NCBI GenBank assembly: GCA_903873945.1
Contig: CAIQQM010000156.1
Coordinates: 1 to 54,171 of the forward strand
Direction: 5' to 3'
Length of the DNA: 54,171 nt
DNA from: an uncultured Verrucomicrobiota bacterium
GTDB lineage: Bacteria > Verrucomicrobiota > Verrucomicrobiia > Limisphaerales > UBA8199
This document shows positions 1 through 7,723 of this stretch, piece after piece (the stretch's first letter is position 1; each line of letters begins with the position of its first letter). Below the pieces are notes generated by a model that worked only from the letters and a program-made list of their open reading frames with translations, was not told the DNA's origin and did no database searches. A program made the position numbers and the translations under genes.

Positions 1-477
1 GAAATCATCGAAGGTGTGCTGCCTAACGCAGCCTTGCCGACGGCCTACTTCGACGCCGTGATGATGCTGCACGTCATCGAGCACCTGCCCGATCCGGCGG
101 AGAACCTGCGCGACTTGCGGCGCGTGATCAAACCCGGCGGCGTGCTGGCAATAGAAACCCCGCGCTTTAATTCCCTGTCCTTTAAACTGCTAGGCCGGCG
201 CGAGCGCAGCATCCAGAACTGCCCGGGACACATCTTCTTCTTCACCGAACAGACCCTCCGTCAAATCCTGGAACTCAACGGTTTCAAGGTCTTTTGCGTC
301 GAGCGGGTGGGCCGCACGCTGACGATGGACCGGTTCCTGTACAACCTTGGCCTGATTACCCGCTCCGCCCGGGCTCAACACTCGCTCGCTCGCGCCGCCC
401 GGGCGTTTCATCTGGAAAAGATACGCTTTCACATCAATGTGCGGGACATGCAACGGATGTATGCCCGGGCGGTGTAG
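1..477 (+). CDS. SAM-dependent methyltransferase, C-terminal part (5' truncated)
   Basis: The reading frame is open from the first base, so the gene starts upstream of the window and only about 158 C-terminal residues are visible. The segment FDAVMMLHVIEHLPDP followed by VIKPGGVLAIETP matches motifs post-I to III of class I SAM methyltransferases of the Methyltransf_11/23 type, and EQTLRQILELNGFKV is the usual C-terminal strand-helix. The SAM-binding glycine motif I would lie outside the window. Such enzymes often methylate sugars, lipids or quinones, but the substrate cannot be told here. The gene converges on trpS with an 82-bp gap in which I see no clear terminator. Confidence 0.8.
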   Translation, partial: EIIEGVLPNAALPTAYFDAVMMLHVIEHLPDPAENLRDLRRVIKPGGVLAIETPRFNSLSFKLLGRRERSIQNCPGHIFFFTEQTLRQILELNGFKVFCVERVGRTLTMDRFLYNLGLITRSARAQHSLARAARAFHLEKIRFHINVRDMQRMYARAV

Positions 478-559
478 AGGAAGCAACTTCGGCATTGCCT
501 ACGACGAGCGCTCACCCGCGTAGCGTGCGGCGGTGTCGAACGGCAAACTTCTGATCGTT

Positions 560-1522
560 TTAATCCAATCCCGACGCCTTCCTGGCCCGGTGCAGGACTT
601 CCTGAGCTTTTGCCCGCGCCTTGTTTGCGCCGTCAGCCAGGACTTTGTTGACATAATCCAGATTGGCCGCCAGTTCCGATCGCTTGCCGCGCGCTGCCGC
701 AAAACAGCTCCAGTAGTGCTCGAAAAGCGCTTTCTTCAAATCGCCATACCCCAACCCGCCAGCCCGCAACCGTTCCTCGTAATCCCTGGCCGCCGCCGGA
801 GCCACCAGCTTCAACAGCTGAATCGCGATATTCTTCTCCGAGTCCGGCTTCGGTTCCGAGGGCGTACGGCTGTCCATCGTGATTCCCATGATCCTTTTGC
901 GGAGCGCTTTCTCGTCGCCGAAAATGTCGATGGCGTTGCCGTAGCTCTTGCTCATCTTCTGTCCATCGGTTCCCGGCACCACGGCAACCTCGTCACGGAT
1001 TTGCGGTTCGGGGATAACGAACGTCTGGCCATATTGTTCATTAAACTTAATCGCGATATCCCGCGTCACCTCAACGTGCTGTTTCTGGTCGCGTCCGACC
1101 GGGACGATATTGGAGTCGTAAATCAGAATATCGGCCGCCATGAGCACCGGATAAGCGAACAGGCCAAAGTTAAAGGAAACGCCCTTGGCGACCTTGTCCT
1201 TGTAGGAATGGCAGCGCTCAAGCAACCCCATCGGCGTCACGGCACCCAGCAGCCACGTCAATTCCGTCACCTCCGGCACATCGGACTGGCGAAAAAACAC
1301 TGTCCGGTTCGGGTCGAGACCGCAGGCAAGAAAATCCAGCGCCACCGCGAGCGTGTTTTTCCGGCGCTCAGCCGGGTCGGACAACGACGTCATCGAATGA
1401 TAATTGGCGATGAAGTAAAACGCTTCGCCTTTCTCCTGCAGCTCGATGGCCGGACGCATCATTCCGAAGTAGTTGCCCAGATGCAGCACGCCCGAAGGCT
1501 GGATGCCTGATAAAATTCGCAT
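560..1522 (-). CDS. trpS: Tryptophanyl-tRNA synthetase
   Basis: This cytoplasmic class I aminoacyl-tRNA synthetase charges tRNA-Trp with tryptophan at the expense of ATP. The 320-residue length is normal for bacterial TrpS. The HIGH-type signature is HLGN at residues 14-17 and the KMSKS loop is intact at about residues 189-193. The segments LLGAVTPMGLLERCHSYKDK and YPVLMAADILIYD are family hallmarks of the tryptophan pocket. The gene is last in a minus-strand run and starts 64 bp after the PfkB kinase. No T-box or trp leader peptide was seen upstream, so dedicated regulation is not evident. Confidence 0.97.
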   Translation of the reverse strand: MRILSGIQPSGVLHLGNYFGMMRPAIELQEKGEAFYFIANYHSMTSLSDPAERRKNTLAVALDFLACGLDPNRTVFFRQSDVPEVTELTWLLGAVTPMGLLERCHSYKDKVAKGVSFNFGLFAYPVLMAADILIYDSNIVPVGRDQKQHVEVTRDIAIKFNEQYGQTFVIPEPQIRDEVAVVPGTDGQKMSKSYGNAIDIFGDEKALRKRIMGITMDSRTPSEPKPDSEKNIAIQLLKLVAPAAARDYEERLRAGGLGYGDLKKALFEHYWSCFAAARGKRSELAANLDYVNKVLADGANKARAKAQEVLHRARKASGLD

Positions 1523-1586
1523 GAACCAAGTCTAAGAAAGGTTTGATAACTCAGGAAAGGAGGAAAAGCGCCGGTTCAACGGCTAA

Positions 1587-2522
1587 TTAACCGCAAATCC
1601 GCTCCGCTGTCACTTTTAGCGCCAATCTCTTTACATCTGCCAGGCTGACTTCGCCAGGCATGGGGGTAAGGGCGTTGGCAGCTCCCGTTGCGGCAGCCCA
1701 TCGGCAGGCTTGACCGAGGTCTTCACCGCGCAACAGGCCGGAGACGAGCCCTGCGGCAAACGCATCGCCTGACCCTATCGGGTTCATAACGGCAATCCGC
1801 GGCGGGACGACTTTCCAAAATGTTCTGCCATCAAACGCAAGAATTGATTCTTCTCCTGCGGTAACCACAACCCGCCCGGCACCTTGCTCAACCAACTGCC
1901 GCACCGCCCGCATGACCGCGGTGCGGTTTCGCAACGGACGCCCGACTGTCGCGGCCAGTTCCTGCCGGTTGGGTTTCGCCAAACCCGGCTTTGCCTTGAG
2001 CGCTTTGAGGAGCAAATTGCCCCGCGCATCAACCACCGACAAAGCTCCCGCACGATTTGCCAGCCGCACGCAACGATAATAAAAGTCTTCCGGCCCGCCC
2101 GGCGTGATGGTTCCTGACATCACCACTGCCCGGCAGCGTCCGACATGCCGTCCAATGACATCGCCGAGCTTCCGGTAATCCGCGCGGGCAACCGGCCGGC
2201 TTTCCTCGATCAACTCCGTTTGCGTGCCCGCGAAGCTATCAATCACGGTGGCGCACTGGCGGGTGCCGGCGCTTACCGAAACGAAATCCTGGTCAATACC
2301 CCTGGCCCGGAGGTCGGCTCGCAGCTGCTCTCCCAGAACTCCTCCGAGGAAGCCCGTCGCCAGGGGGCGGTCTCCCAGCGCTTGCAACACCTTCGCAACG
2401 TTGATGGACTTGCCAGCTGCACCAGCGAAGGTCTGCTCGGCACGATTCACGGCGTCAAACACGAGCTTGCGAAAAATCATCACCCGCTGAACGGCGGGCG
2501 TTGCGCCAATGCAAAGGATCAT
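1587..2522 (-). CDS. PfkB-family sugar kinase, 1-phosphofructokinase/tagatose-6-phosphate kinase type
   Basis: The 311-residue protein is a ribokinase-fold (PfkB) kinase that phosphorylates a sugar or sugar phosphate with ATP. The N-terminal signature GAAGKSINVAKVLQALG (about residues 34-50) and the C-terminal NPIGSGDAFAAG (about 247-258), with the catalytic Asp in GSGD, are both present. The opening MILCIGATPAVQR and the pattern of the first motif resemble the FruK/LacC branch more than ribokinase or adenosine kinase. No PTS or sugar transport gene is nearby, so the substrate is uncertain. It sits between comB (106 bp upstream) and trpS (64 bp downstream) on the same strand. Confidence 0.85.
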   Translation of the reverse strand: MILCIGATPAVQRVMIFRKLVFDAVNRAEQTFAGAAGKSINVAKVLQALGDRPLATGFLGGVLGEQLRADLRARGIDQDFVSVSAGTRQCATVIDSFAGTQTELIEESRPVARADYRKLGDVIGRHVGRCRAVVMSGTITPGGPEDFYYRCVRLANRAGALSVVDARGNLLLKALKAKPGLAKPNRQELAATVGRPLRNRTAVMRAVRQLVEQGAGRVVVTAGEESILAFDGRTFWKVVPPRIAVMNPIGSGDAFAAGLVSGLLRGEDLGQACRWAAATGAANALTPMPGEVSLADVKRLALKVTAERICG

Positions 2523-2628
2523 AACCGGTTACTCACAAGCTGTGTCTTATGGCAAAAGCGGGGTAACGGAGCAAGGGTGATTCACAGCACTGCGGATGCG
2601 GAATGCAACCCGCTGACCGGGCGTGTGT

Positions 2629-3402
2629 TTATCCGCAACCCCGGTCCGTTTTCCTGGCCAAGCCGTCCTGACCCAACCGGACGACAAGGCTGAAAAGGTC
2701 GCGTTGCGCGCAAAATGGCACGTCCTCGCGCAGTTCCGGATTGTGCAACAAGCGCCTTCCGTTTCGCGATCGGCTTATGCCGGCCAGAAGGTCCCCCTGC
2801 TCAAGCTGCCACAGACGATGGGCGATGAGGGCTGAATCAGCCACTTCTCCCCGGCTGGCCCGGGCCCAAATCAAATCACAGAGGGCGCCAGCGCCGAGAA
2901 TGTCCTCGTAAGATGCCTGCTCGAAAGTGCCGCTGCAGACGAAGAGCAAATGGGCGGGATTTTCTTTGGCGATAAGGCCCGCAGTCGCCTGCAGATTCAA
3001 AAACGAGGAAATCAAAATACTCCTAGCGCGCGCGCAGGCCCGCAATGCCCGCGTGCCATTGGTCGTGGTCATCACGATTGTTTTTCCGCGAACTTTTTCC
3101 CTCGTGAACTCGCGCGGTGAATTGCCCAGGTCGAAGGGGATACTGCCGGTCAGAGCGCTCTGAATGCGAACTCCGTCCCGCTCGCCGGCCAGGAGAACTG
3201 CCGGTTCGCGCCGGCGAACGTCGAGCGCCTCGGGAATGCCATCCACGGGAAGAACGGCTGCTGCGCCGTTGCCCAGGGCGGTGACGATACTGCTCGTGGC
3301 CCGGAGCACATCGAAAACCACACACACAGTTTCGCTCAAATCGCGCCGGTCCAAAGCCGAAAATTCGGCCGGAGCAAAAAGGACTTCAAGGGTCGTTTGC
3401 AT
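2629..3402 (-). CDS. comB: 2-phosphosulfolactate phosphatase family protein (ComB-like)
   Basis: ComB enzymes are Mg-dependent phosphatases that hydrolyse 2-phosphosulfolactate to sulfolactate. In methanogens this is a coenzyme M step; many bacteria carry homologues whose physiological role is unsettled. The 257-residue protein has the family motifs VVFDVLRATSSIVTAL near residue 28, LLAGERDGVRI near 70, TTTNGTRAL near 115, and CSGTFEQASYEDILGAG near 155. The ATG directly abuts the TAG stop of the DNA glycosylase gene with no intervening base, so the two are probably translationally coupled. No other coenzyme M or sulfolactate genes occur in the window, so a cofactor role is not supported. Confidence 0.88.
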   Translation of the reverse strand: MQTTLEVLFAPAEFSALDRRDLSETVCVVFDVLRATSSIVTALGNGAAAVLPVDGIPEALDVRRREPAVLLAGERDGVRIQSALTGSIPFDLGNSPREFTREKVRGKTIVMTTTNGTRALRACARARSILISSFLNLQATAGLIAKENPAHLLFVCSGTFEQASYEDILGAGALCDLIWARASRGEVADSALIAHRLWQLEQGDLLAGISRSRNGRRLLHNPELREDVPFCAQRDLFSLVVRLGQDGLARKTDRGCG

Positions 3403-4314
3403 CTATTTCTTCTCCACGCGAGCTAACGAAGTTCGCTTTGGTTTTGGACTTCGCATTTTCATTTTCGTTCGCACATAATGAAACAAGTATTGTTGGGCAT
3501 AACCGGCGTTCGGCCCGAAATGACCGGTCGCGAACCGGCGCAACTGTTGAATGCTGGCTCGCTTCCAGGGAAAGTAAAGCTGTCGCAGCGCTTTGAGCAC
3601 CCACACATCCAGCGGGAAAGCACTTTGTGCCCCATAAGCAAACAACAATACGCAGTCAGCAATCTTCTGACCCACGCCGGGCAGGGTCATCAACTCGTTC
3701 CGGGCTACTGCCAGCGGCATTTCCCGCAACCGATCCAGATCAAATTTCCCGCTGGCAACCTTCCGCGCCACAGCCAGAAGGTACGGCGCACGGAAGCCCA
3801 TCTTACAAAAGCGCAATTCGGCTTCGGTAGCGCCTGCCAGCCGGACGGGGGAAGGGAACGCGAATGCCGGAGCATAAGATGGAGGCACCGGCAGCGGGAC
3901 GCCAAATTTCCGGGAGAGCAATGAGATAACCTGGCGGATCTGGACGATCTGCTTGGTTGAGGAAAGGATGAAGGAAGCCAGGCACTCCCACGGATCCTGG
4001 CGCAAGACACGCAATCCCCGGCAAGCGGCAACCGCCGCGCGCATCGGCTCATCGCCGGGAAAGGTCAGCAGGACTTCATTCAGAGAAATGTCCACCTGCA
4101 AAAAGCGGGCAAGCCAATCCCAATCCGAAACCGGCTCTACGGTTTCCGCCGCGAGGGAGCAATCGTGCGAACGCAGGTGGACCCAGCGCGCACCAACAAC
4201 GCCAATCCAACCCTCATCACGCCGATCCCACCGGAACACCTGGCCGGACATCAGGGTTGCAGCCAGATCGTAATCTTTCACCCGGAAAGTTGTTGTGGTT
4301 GAACCGGTGTTCAT
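3403..4314 (-). CDS. OGG1-type 8-oxoguanine DNA glycosylase/AP lyase
   Basis: The 303-residue protein looks like a bacterial homologue of eukaryotic OGG1, which removes 8-oxoguanine opposite C and can nick the abasic site. An OGG_N-like region covers about residues 8-100, followed by RQDPWECLASFILSS (105-119), which parallels the human sequence. The HhH-GPD module reads LPGVGQKIADCVLLFAYG (211-228), with K217 at the Schiff-base lysine position, and FPLDVWV (233-239), with D236 at the catalytic aspartate position. The last 20 residues are basic and probably disordered. The gene follows apt by 102 bp and ends immediately before the comB start codon. Confidence 0.9.
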   Translation of the reverse strand: MNTGSTTTTFRVKDYDLAATLMSGQVFRWDRRDEGWIGVVGARWVHLRSHDCSLAAETVEPVSDWDWLARFLQVDISLNEVLLTFPGDEPMRAAVAACRGLRVLRQDPWECLASFILSSTKQIVQIRQVISLLSRKFGVPLPVPPSYAPAFAFPSPVRLAGATEAELRFCKMGFRAPYLLAVARKVASGKFDLDRLREMPLAVARNELMTLPGVGQKIADCVLLFAYGAQSAFPLDVWVLKALRQLYFPWKRASIQQLRRFATGHFGPNAGYAQQYLFHYVRTKMKMRSPKPKRTSLARVEKK

Positions 4315-4416
4315 TGGAAGCGGACCTTTTGATCAAGCTGTGAACCGGCGCGGAGCGCGGACGGGAACGCCCGCCAAAATCCGGGCCGTTTCACGTTACG
4401 AACCCCGCGCCCAAGG

Positions 4417-4953
4417 TCAGTAAACAACCAGAGACTTCACAGGGAAATCCTTCAATTTCTCACGTCCATGAAGGAACCCGAGTTCGATCAAAAAGGAGAT
4501 TTCCAGAATACGGGCGCCGAGGCGCTGCACAAGGGCGGCCGCGGCCATCGCCGTGCCACCGGTGGCCAGCAGGTCATCGACGAGCAACACGCGGCTGCCC
4601 GGCTTAAGCGCGTCCACATGCACAGCCACTATGCCTTTGCCGTATTCGAGGTCGTATTCCTGCTCGTGGGTTCGGAAAGGCAATTTGCCTTTCTTACGAA
4701 CGGGAACAAACCCAGCCTGGAGCTTTATGGCAACGGCGGCGGCGAAGATGAAGCCGCGGGCGTCAATCCCAACGACAGCGTCCACCATTCCGGGCTTCAA
4801 ACCGCCGGCCAGCAGCTCGATGGAACCGGCAAAAAGCCGCGCGTTCGCGAGAACCGGAGTGATATCCTTGAACTGGATGCCGGGTTTCGGAAAATCAGGA
4901 ATCGTCCGGATAGCCCGTTCAATTTCCGACGGAGTCGGACAAGGTTGAGTCAT
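4417..4953 (-). CDS. apt: Adenine phosphoribosyltransferase
   Basis: APT salvages adenine by transferring it to PRPP, giving AMP and pyrophosphate in the cytoplasm. The 178-residue protein has the family opening IRTIPDFPKPGIQFKDITPVL (15-35), the VGIDARGFIF segment (61-70), and the PRPP loop VLLVDDLLATGGTA (122-135). The flexible catalytic loop around PVRKKGKLPF (84-93) is present. Length and motifs are normal. It begins 39 bp after the sigma factor gene on the same strand and may be co-transcribed with it. In ahcY organisms the SAM cycle yields adenosine rather than adenine, so a link to metK-ahcY is not implied. Confidence 0.97.
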   Translation of the reverse strand: MTQPCPTPSEIERAIRTIPDFPKPGIQFKDITPVLANARLFAGSIELLAGGLKPGMVDAVVGIDARGFIFAAAVAIKLQAGFVPVRKKGKLPFRTHEQEYDLEYGKGIVAVHVDALKPGSRVLLVDDLLATGGTAMAAAALVQRLGARILEISFLIELGFLHGREKLKDFPVKSLVVY

Positions 4954-4992
4954 TGGGAGTTATTGGTTGCCGCGGGCGAGAAGCCGACTCAA

Positions 4993-6084
4993 CTAACCCG
5001 CGGTCGTCTCTATTTTCTCAATCATCTTCCGCAGCTTCTGCAACGCGATATTCTGGATCTGGCGCACGCGCTCACGGGTCACACTGAATTTTTTCCCCAC
5101 TTCCTCCAAAGTTTTCTGCGGCCCGCCGTCGAGGCCAAAACGGGATCGCAAGATCGTGGCCTCGCGCGGGTCAAGGGTCTTGACCATTTCCTGCAGCATG
5201 CGGGTGACGGTCTTTTCTTCAAGCTGCTCGTAGGGGGTATCCGCAGCTTCGTCCTGGACGACTTCGGAGAAGTTATTGGAGTCGTCATCGCCGATAGGAG
5301 CATCGAGGGAGGTGGGGCGGATGGCGGCGGTGCGCATCTGAGACACCCGCAAAGCGGTGATGCCCAATTCCTCGCCCAGTTCTTCATCGGTGGGCTCGCG
5401 GCCAAGTTCCTCCTGCAACCGCATGGATGTACGGCGCATTTTGGAAATTTTATCAACCAAATGCACCGGCAGCCGGATCGTCTTGGATTGGTTGGCCAGC
5501 GCGCGCTTGATCGATTGCTTGATCCACCAGGAACCGTAAGTGGACAACTTGCCGCCCTTGGCCGGGTCAAAACGCTCGACGGCTTTCATCAAGCCGATAT
5601 TGCCTTCGCTAATGAGGTCGAGCAGCGGCAAACCAATGCCTTCGTAGTCACGGGCGATTTTCACGACCAGGCGCAGATTGGCCTTGATCATCAATTCCCG
5701 CGCCTTCTTATCGCCTTTCTTAATACGAGCGGCCAGAGTGATTTCTTCCTGAGGCGTCAGGAGCTTGACCTGGCCGATTTCGCGCAAATAAAGCTTGATC
5801 GCGGTGTCCCCGTCATAGGCTGAACGCTCACGCCCGCGCGAGACGGCGGATTCCTCCGGCGCATCCCCGGTCACGACGATCGTCCCCGGGATTTCCTCCG
5901 GCTTAACCGGCTGCTCCATGGCGAGTTCTTTTTCGGCAGGTTCCTGCTTGCGCGGTGCCTTGCCCTTCAGGCCGGGCCGTACCAACCGCCGACCCAACGG
6001 CTTGCGAGCCTTAGCAGAACGCACGCGACGCTGTTGAGCAGCCTTCTTCCGCGGGGACTGGTGACCTTTCTTATGAGCGACCAT
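4993..6084 (-). CDS. rpoD: RNA polymerase sigma-70 factor, RpoD/SigA-like with basic N-terminal tail
   Basis: The 363-residue protein is a group 1 or 2 sigma-70 factor. Region 1.2 (YLREIGQVKLLTPQEE) precedes region 2 (NLRLVVKIARDYEGIGLPLLDLISEGN, then TYGSWWIKQSIKRALANQ), region 3 (LPVHLVDKISKM onward) and region 4 with the helix-turn-helix VTRERVRQIQNIALQKLRKM. I chose the ATG at 6084; a longer TTG-started reading to 6144 enters repeat-like DNA. The first ~50 residues are dominated by Lys and Arg, whereas region 1.1 of primary sigma factors is usually acidic. It could be the housekeeping factor or a close paralogue, since the rest of the genome is not visible. Confidence 0.9.
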   Translation of the reverse strand: MVAHKKGHQSPRKKAAQQRRVRSAKARKPLGRRLVRPGLKGKAPRKQEPAEKELAMEQPVKPEEIPGTIVVTGDAPEESAVSRGRERSAYDGDTAIKLYLREIGQVKLLTPQEEITLAARIKKGDKKARELMIKANLRLVVKIARDYEGIGLPLLDLISEGNIGLMKAVERFDPAKGGKLSTYGSWWIKQSIKRALANQSKTIRLPVHLVDKISKMRRTSMRLQEELGREPTDEELGEELGITALRVSQMRTAAIRPTSLDAPIGDDDSNNFSEVVQDEAADTPYEQLEEKTVTRMLQEMVKTLDPREATILRSRFGLDGGPQKTLEEVGKKFSVTRERVRQIQNIALQKLRKMIEKIETTAG

Positions 6085-6679
6085 GAATTGAAGAGATAAT
6101 TTAGTTAATGAGGATGGGTTGGCAATAAAATTCGCCCCGCACAAAATTCGCCCAAGCTGGACGGGATGAAATGCGGCGGGGGCGGAATTTTAGCCACAGA
6201 TTTCACAGATGGAGAAAGAAGCTGCGGATTCACACAGGCCGAACGTCGGCCTCGCATGAGCATGGATTAAGGAAGCAACCTCCAGAGGCGGAATTTTGGT
6301 GAGAATTGGACTGAAGGCCGGGCAGCAGGGATGCCGCCAGTTACGGCAGGATGGAAGCCCGCCGCTACTCATTTGCTACAAGGTTATGTGGAAACGCCTC
6401 TCTACATAGATACCACCCCTACGGGGTTGGAATCTCGTTTTGGGATAGGTTTCTACAACGATTTCGCGCCTAACGGCGCTGGGACGGCCAGTAGAAGGTT
6501 TCCGGATACCACATCAAGTGAGGTGTTTTCGATGACGCCCATGATGCGCGGGCCTTTCGTGAAAAGAATGGCGCGGACTGACGTCCACGGTTATTTCAAG
6601 CAAATCTCCCTTCAGCTACGGGCTTTTCCATTGGCCTCGCGCGGGAAGGAGGAGCACTGCGGGGCTCAGCAAGCATCCA
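6085..6679. repeat. Intergenic repeat mosaic between sigma factor and ArsR-MTase genes
   Basis: No gene is supported here. In order it holds: a CACAGAT-type repeat (6192-6213) with a trailing AACGTCGGCCTCGCAT module; a GC-rich module near 6317-6365 that recurs at 45839-45893; a two-unit hairpin element (6389-6483) with stems ACCCC/GGGGT at 6415-6427 and GCGCC/GGCGC at 6466-6479; and a GGAC-TGAC-GTCC hairpin at 6572-6589. Related copies occur in most other gaps of the window. A weak open frame on the plus strand across this DNA has no family resemblance and is probably fortuitous. Confidence 0.75.
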
Positions 6680-7609
6680 TTATTTCTGAGCTCCCGCCAG
6701 GATGGTTTCAAAATAGGGCGGTTGTTCCTCGCGGGCGACGACGCTGATTTCGATTTTTCTGAACCCCGCCTGTTCGAGCCATTGGTGCAAGTCGCTTTCG
6801 ACAAAGCCCGGCCAGCGGTCGCCGTAAAGCTCGTACGCGCGCTCAAGGTTGTGTTTTGCGAGATCAAGAATCATGATTTGGCCGCCCGGTTCAAGGATCC
6901 TATAGGCACTGGCAATCGCCTGGGGGGGCTCGGCGGCATGGTGCAATGCCTGGCTGAGGATCACGAGGTTCACGCTCTCCGGCTCAATCGGCGGATTCTG
7001 CAAGTCACCCAACCGGAATTCCAGGTTCTTCAAATTGTTTTTCTTCGCCTTGGCAGCACCGAAGGCGACAATCTTCTCGGAATTGTCCACTGCGATGACC
7101 TTCTGGCAGCGCCGCGCGAGCAATTCGCTAAGCAAACCCTCACCCGAGCCCAAGTCGGCCACGACCAGCGGGGGCACGATTCGCAACAACAGGTGGCCAA
7201 AGGCCTGCCAAGACCGGCCGGGACCATAGACCCGGTCGAATCTTCCAGCGACCTGGTTGAAATAGACCTGAGCCTGTTCTCGGCGGCGGTTGAGGACCCG
7301 CTTGAGGTTAACCTGATCGCCGGAATATTCGGGCAGCTCCCCCGCCCCGCAGATCGCCAGTTGAATTGTTTCACTGACCGCGCCCTTCGACGGCTGGTTG
7401 AGCTTGTAGAACGACCGTTTTCCCTCCCGCCGAGACTGGACCAGGCCGCACTCCTGCAGCAGGCCGAGGTGAGTTGAGATGCGCGATTGACCCATCCGCG
7501 TAATCTCCTGCAGCTCATTGACAGACAATTCATCCTTCTCCAACAGGGCCACGATGCGCACCCGCGTAGCATCAGACAAAGCCCGCAGAGATTTAAGTAT
7601 TAACGACAT
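6680..7609 (-). CDS. ArsR-family HTH regulator fused to a SAM methyltransferase domain
   Basis: Residues 1-90 form an ArsR winged helix (ALSDATRVRIVALLEKDELSV, then GQSRISTHLGLLQECGLV). Residues about 110-309 form a class I methyltransferase with motif I ADLGSGEG (151-158), an acidic end of strand 2 (VIAVDNS, 171-177), and the post-motif ILEPGGQIMILDL (238-250). The metal-binding Cys pair of classical ArsR sensors is absent, so it is unlikely to sense arsenic or zinc. The gene diverges from metK-ahcY across 114 bp that contain a perfect palindrome. I infer that the methyltransferase-like domain binds SAM or SAH and that the protein regulates the SAM cycle; SahR of Desulfovibrio is an ArsR-family precedent for such control. 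Catalysis cannot be judged. Confidence 0.88.
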   Translation of the reverse strand: MSLILKSLRALSDATRVRIVALLEKDELSVNELQEITRMGQSRISTHLGLLQECGLVQSRREGKRSFYKLNQPSKGAVSETIQLAICGAGELPEYSGDQVNLKRVLNRRREQAQVYFNQVAGRFDRVYGPGRSWQAFGHLLLRIVPPLVVADLGSGEGLLSELLARRCQKVIAVDNSEKIVAFGAAKAKKNNLKNLEFRLGDLQNPPIEPESVNLVILSQALHHAAEPPQAIASAYRILEPGGQIMILDLAKHNLERAYELYGDRWPGFVESDLHQWLEQAGFRKIEISVVAREEQPPYFETILAGAQK

Positions 7610-7642
7610 GGTTTAGTATAGCGGTCTGCGCAAAATAACTTA

Positions 7643-7711
7643 TTGACGTCCCGGGAATCAGATATATCATATCATCCTGATATGTCAATATGAAATTGGC
7701 ATTCGTATAAT
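7643..7711 (+). promoter_or_regulatory. Putative metK promoter elements
   Basis: TTGACG at 7643-7648 is followed, after 16 bases, by TATCAT at 7665-7670, a plausible sigma-70 promoter whose -10 region overlaps the palindromic operator. A perfect TATAAT also lies at 7706-7711, only 12 bp before the metK ATG; used as a -10 box it would give an almost leaderless transcript and its -35 candidate is weak. Neither is proven. No SAM riboswitch fold is evident in this short interval. Confidence 0.35.
7668..7684. promoter_or_regulatory. Perfect palindrome, putative operator for the ArsR-MTase regulator
   Basis: The sequence CATATCA-TCC-TGATATG is a perfect 7-bp inverted repeat with a 3-bp spacer, in the 114-bp gap between the divergent regulator gene and metK. 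ArsR-family dimers bind short inverted repeats of this type. An additional ATATCA half site lies just upstream (7664-7669). Its overlap with a candidate -10 box suggests repression of metK-ahcY. This is inference from position and symmetry. Confidence 0.6.
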
Positions 7712-7723
7712 TAGTCTAATATC

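Noticed and set aside
6085-6144. Longer sigma factor beginning with TTG at 6144
   Set aside because: The extra 20 residues are unconserved in character and the ATG at 6084 starts the basic tail directly.
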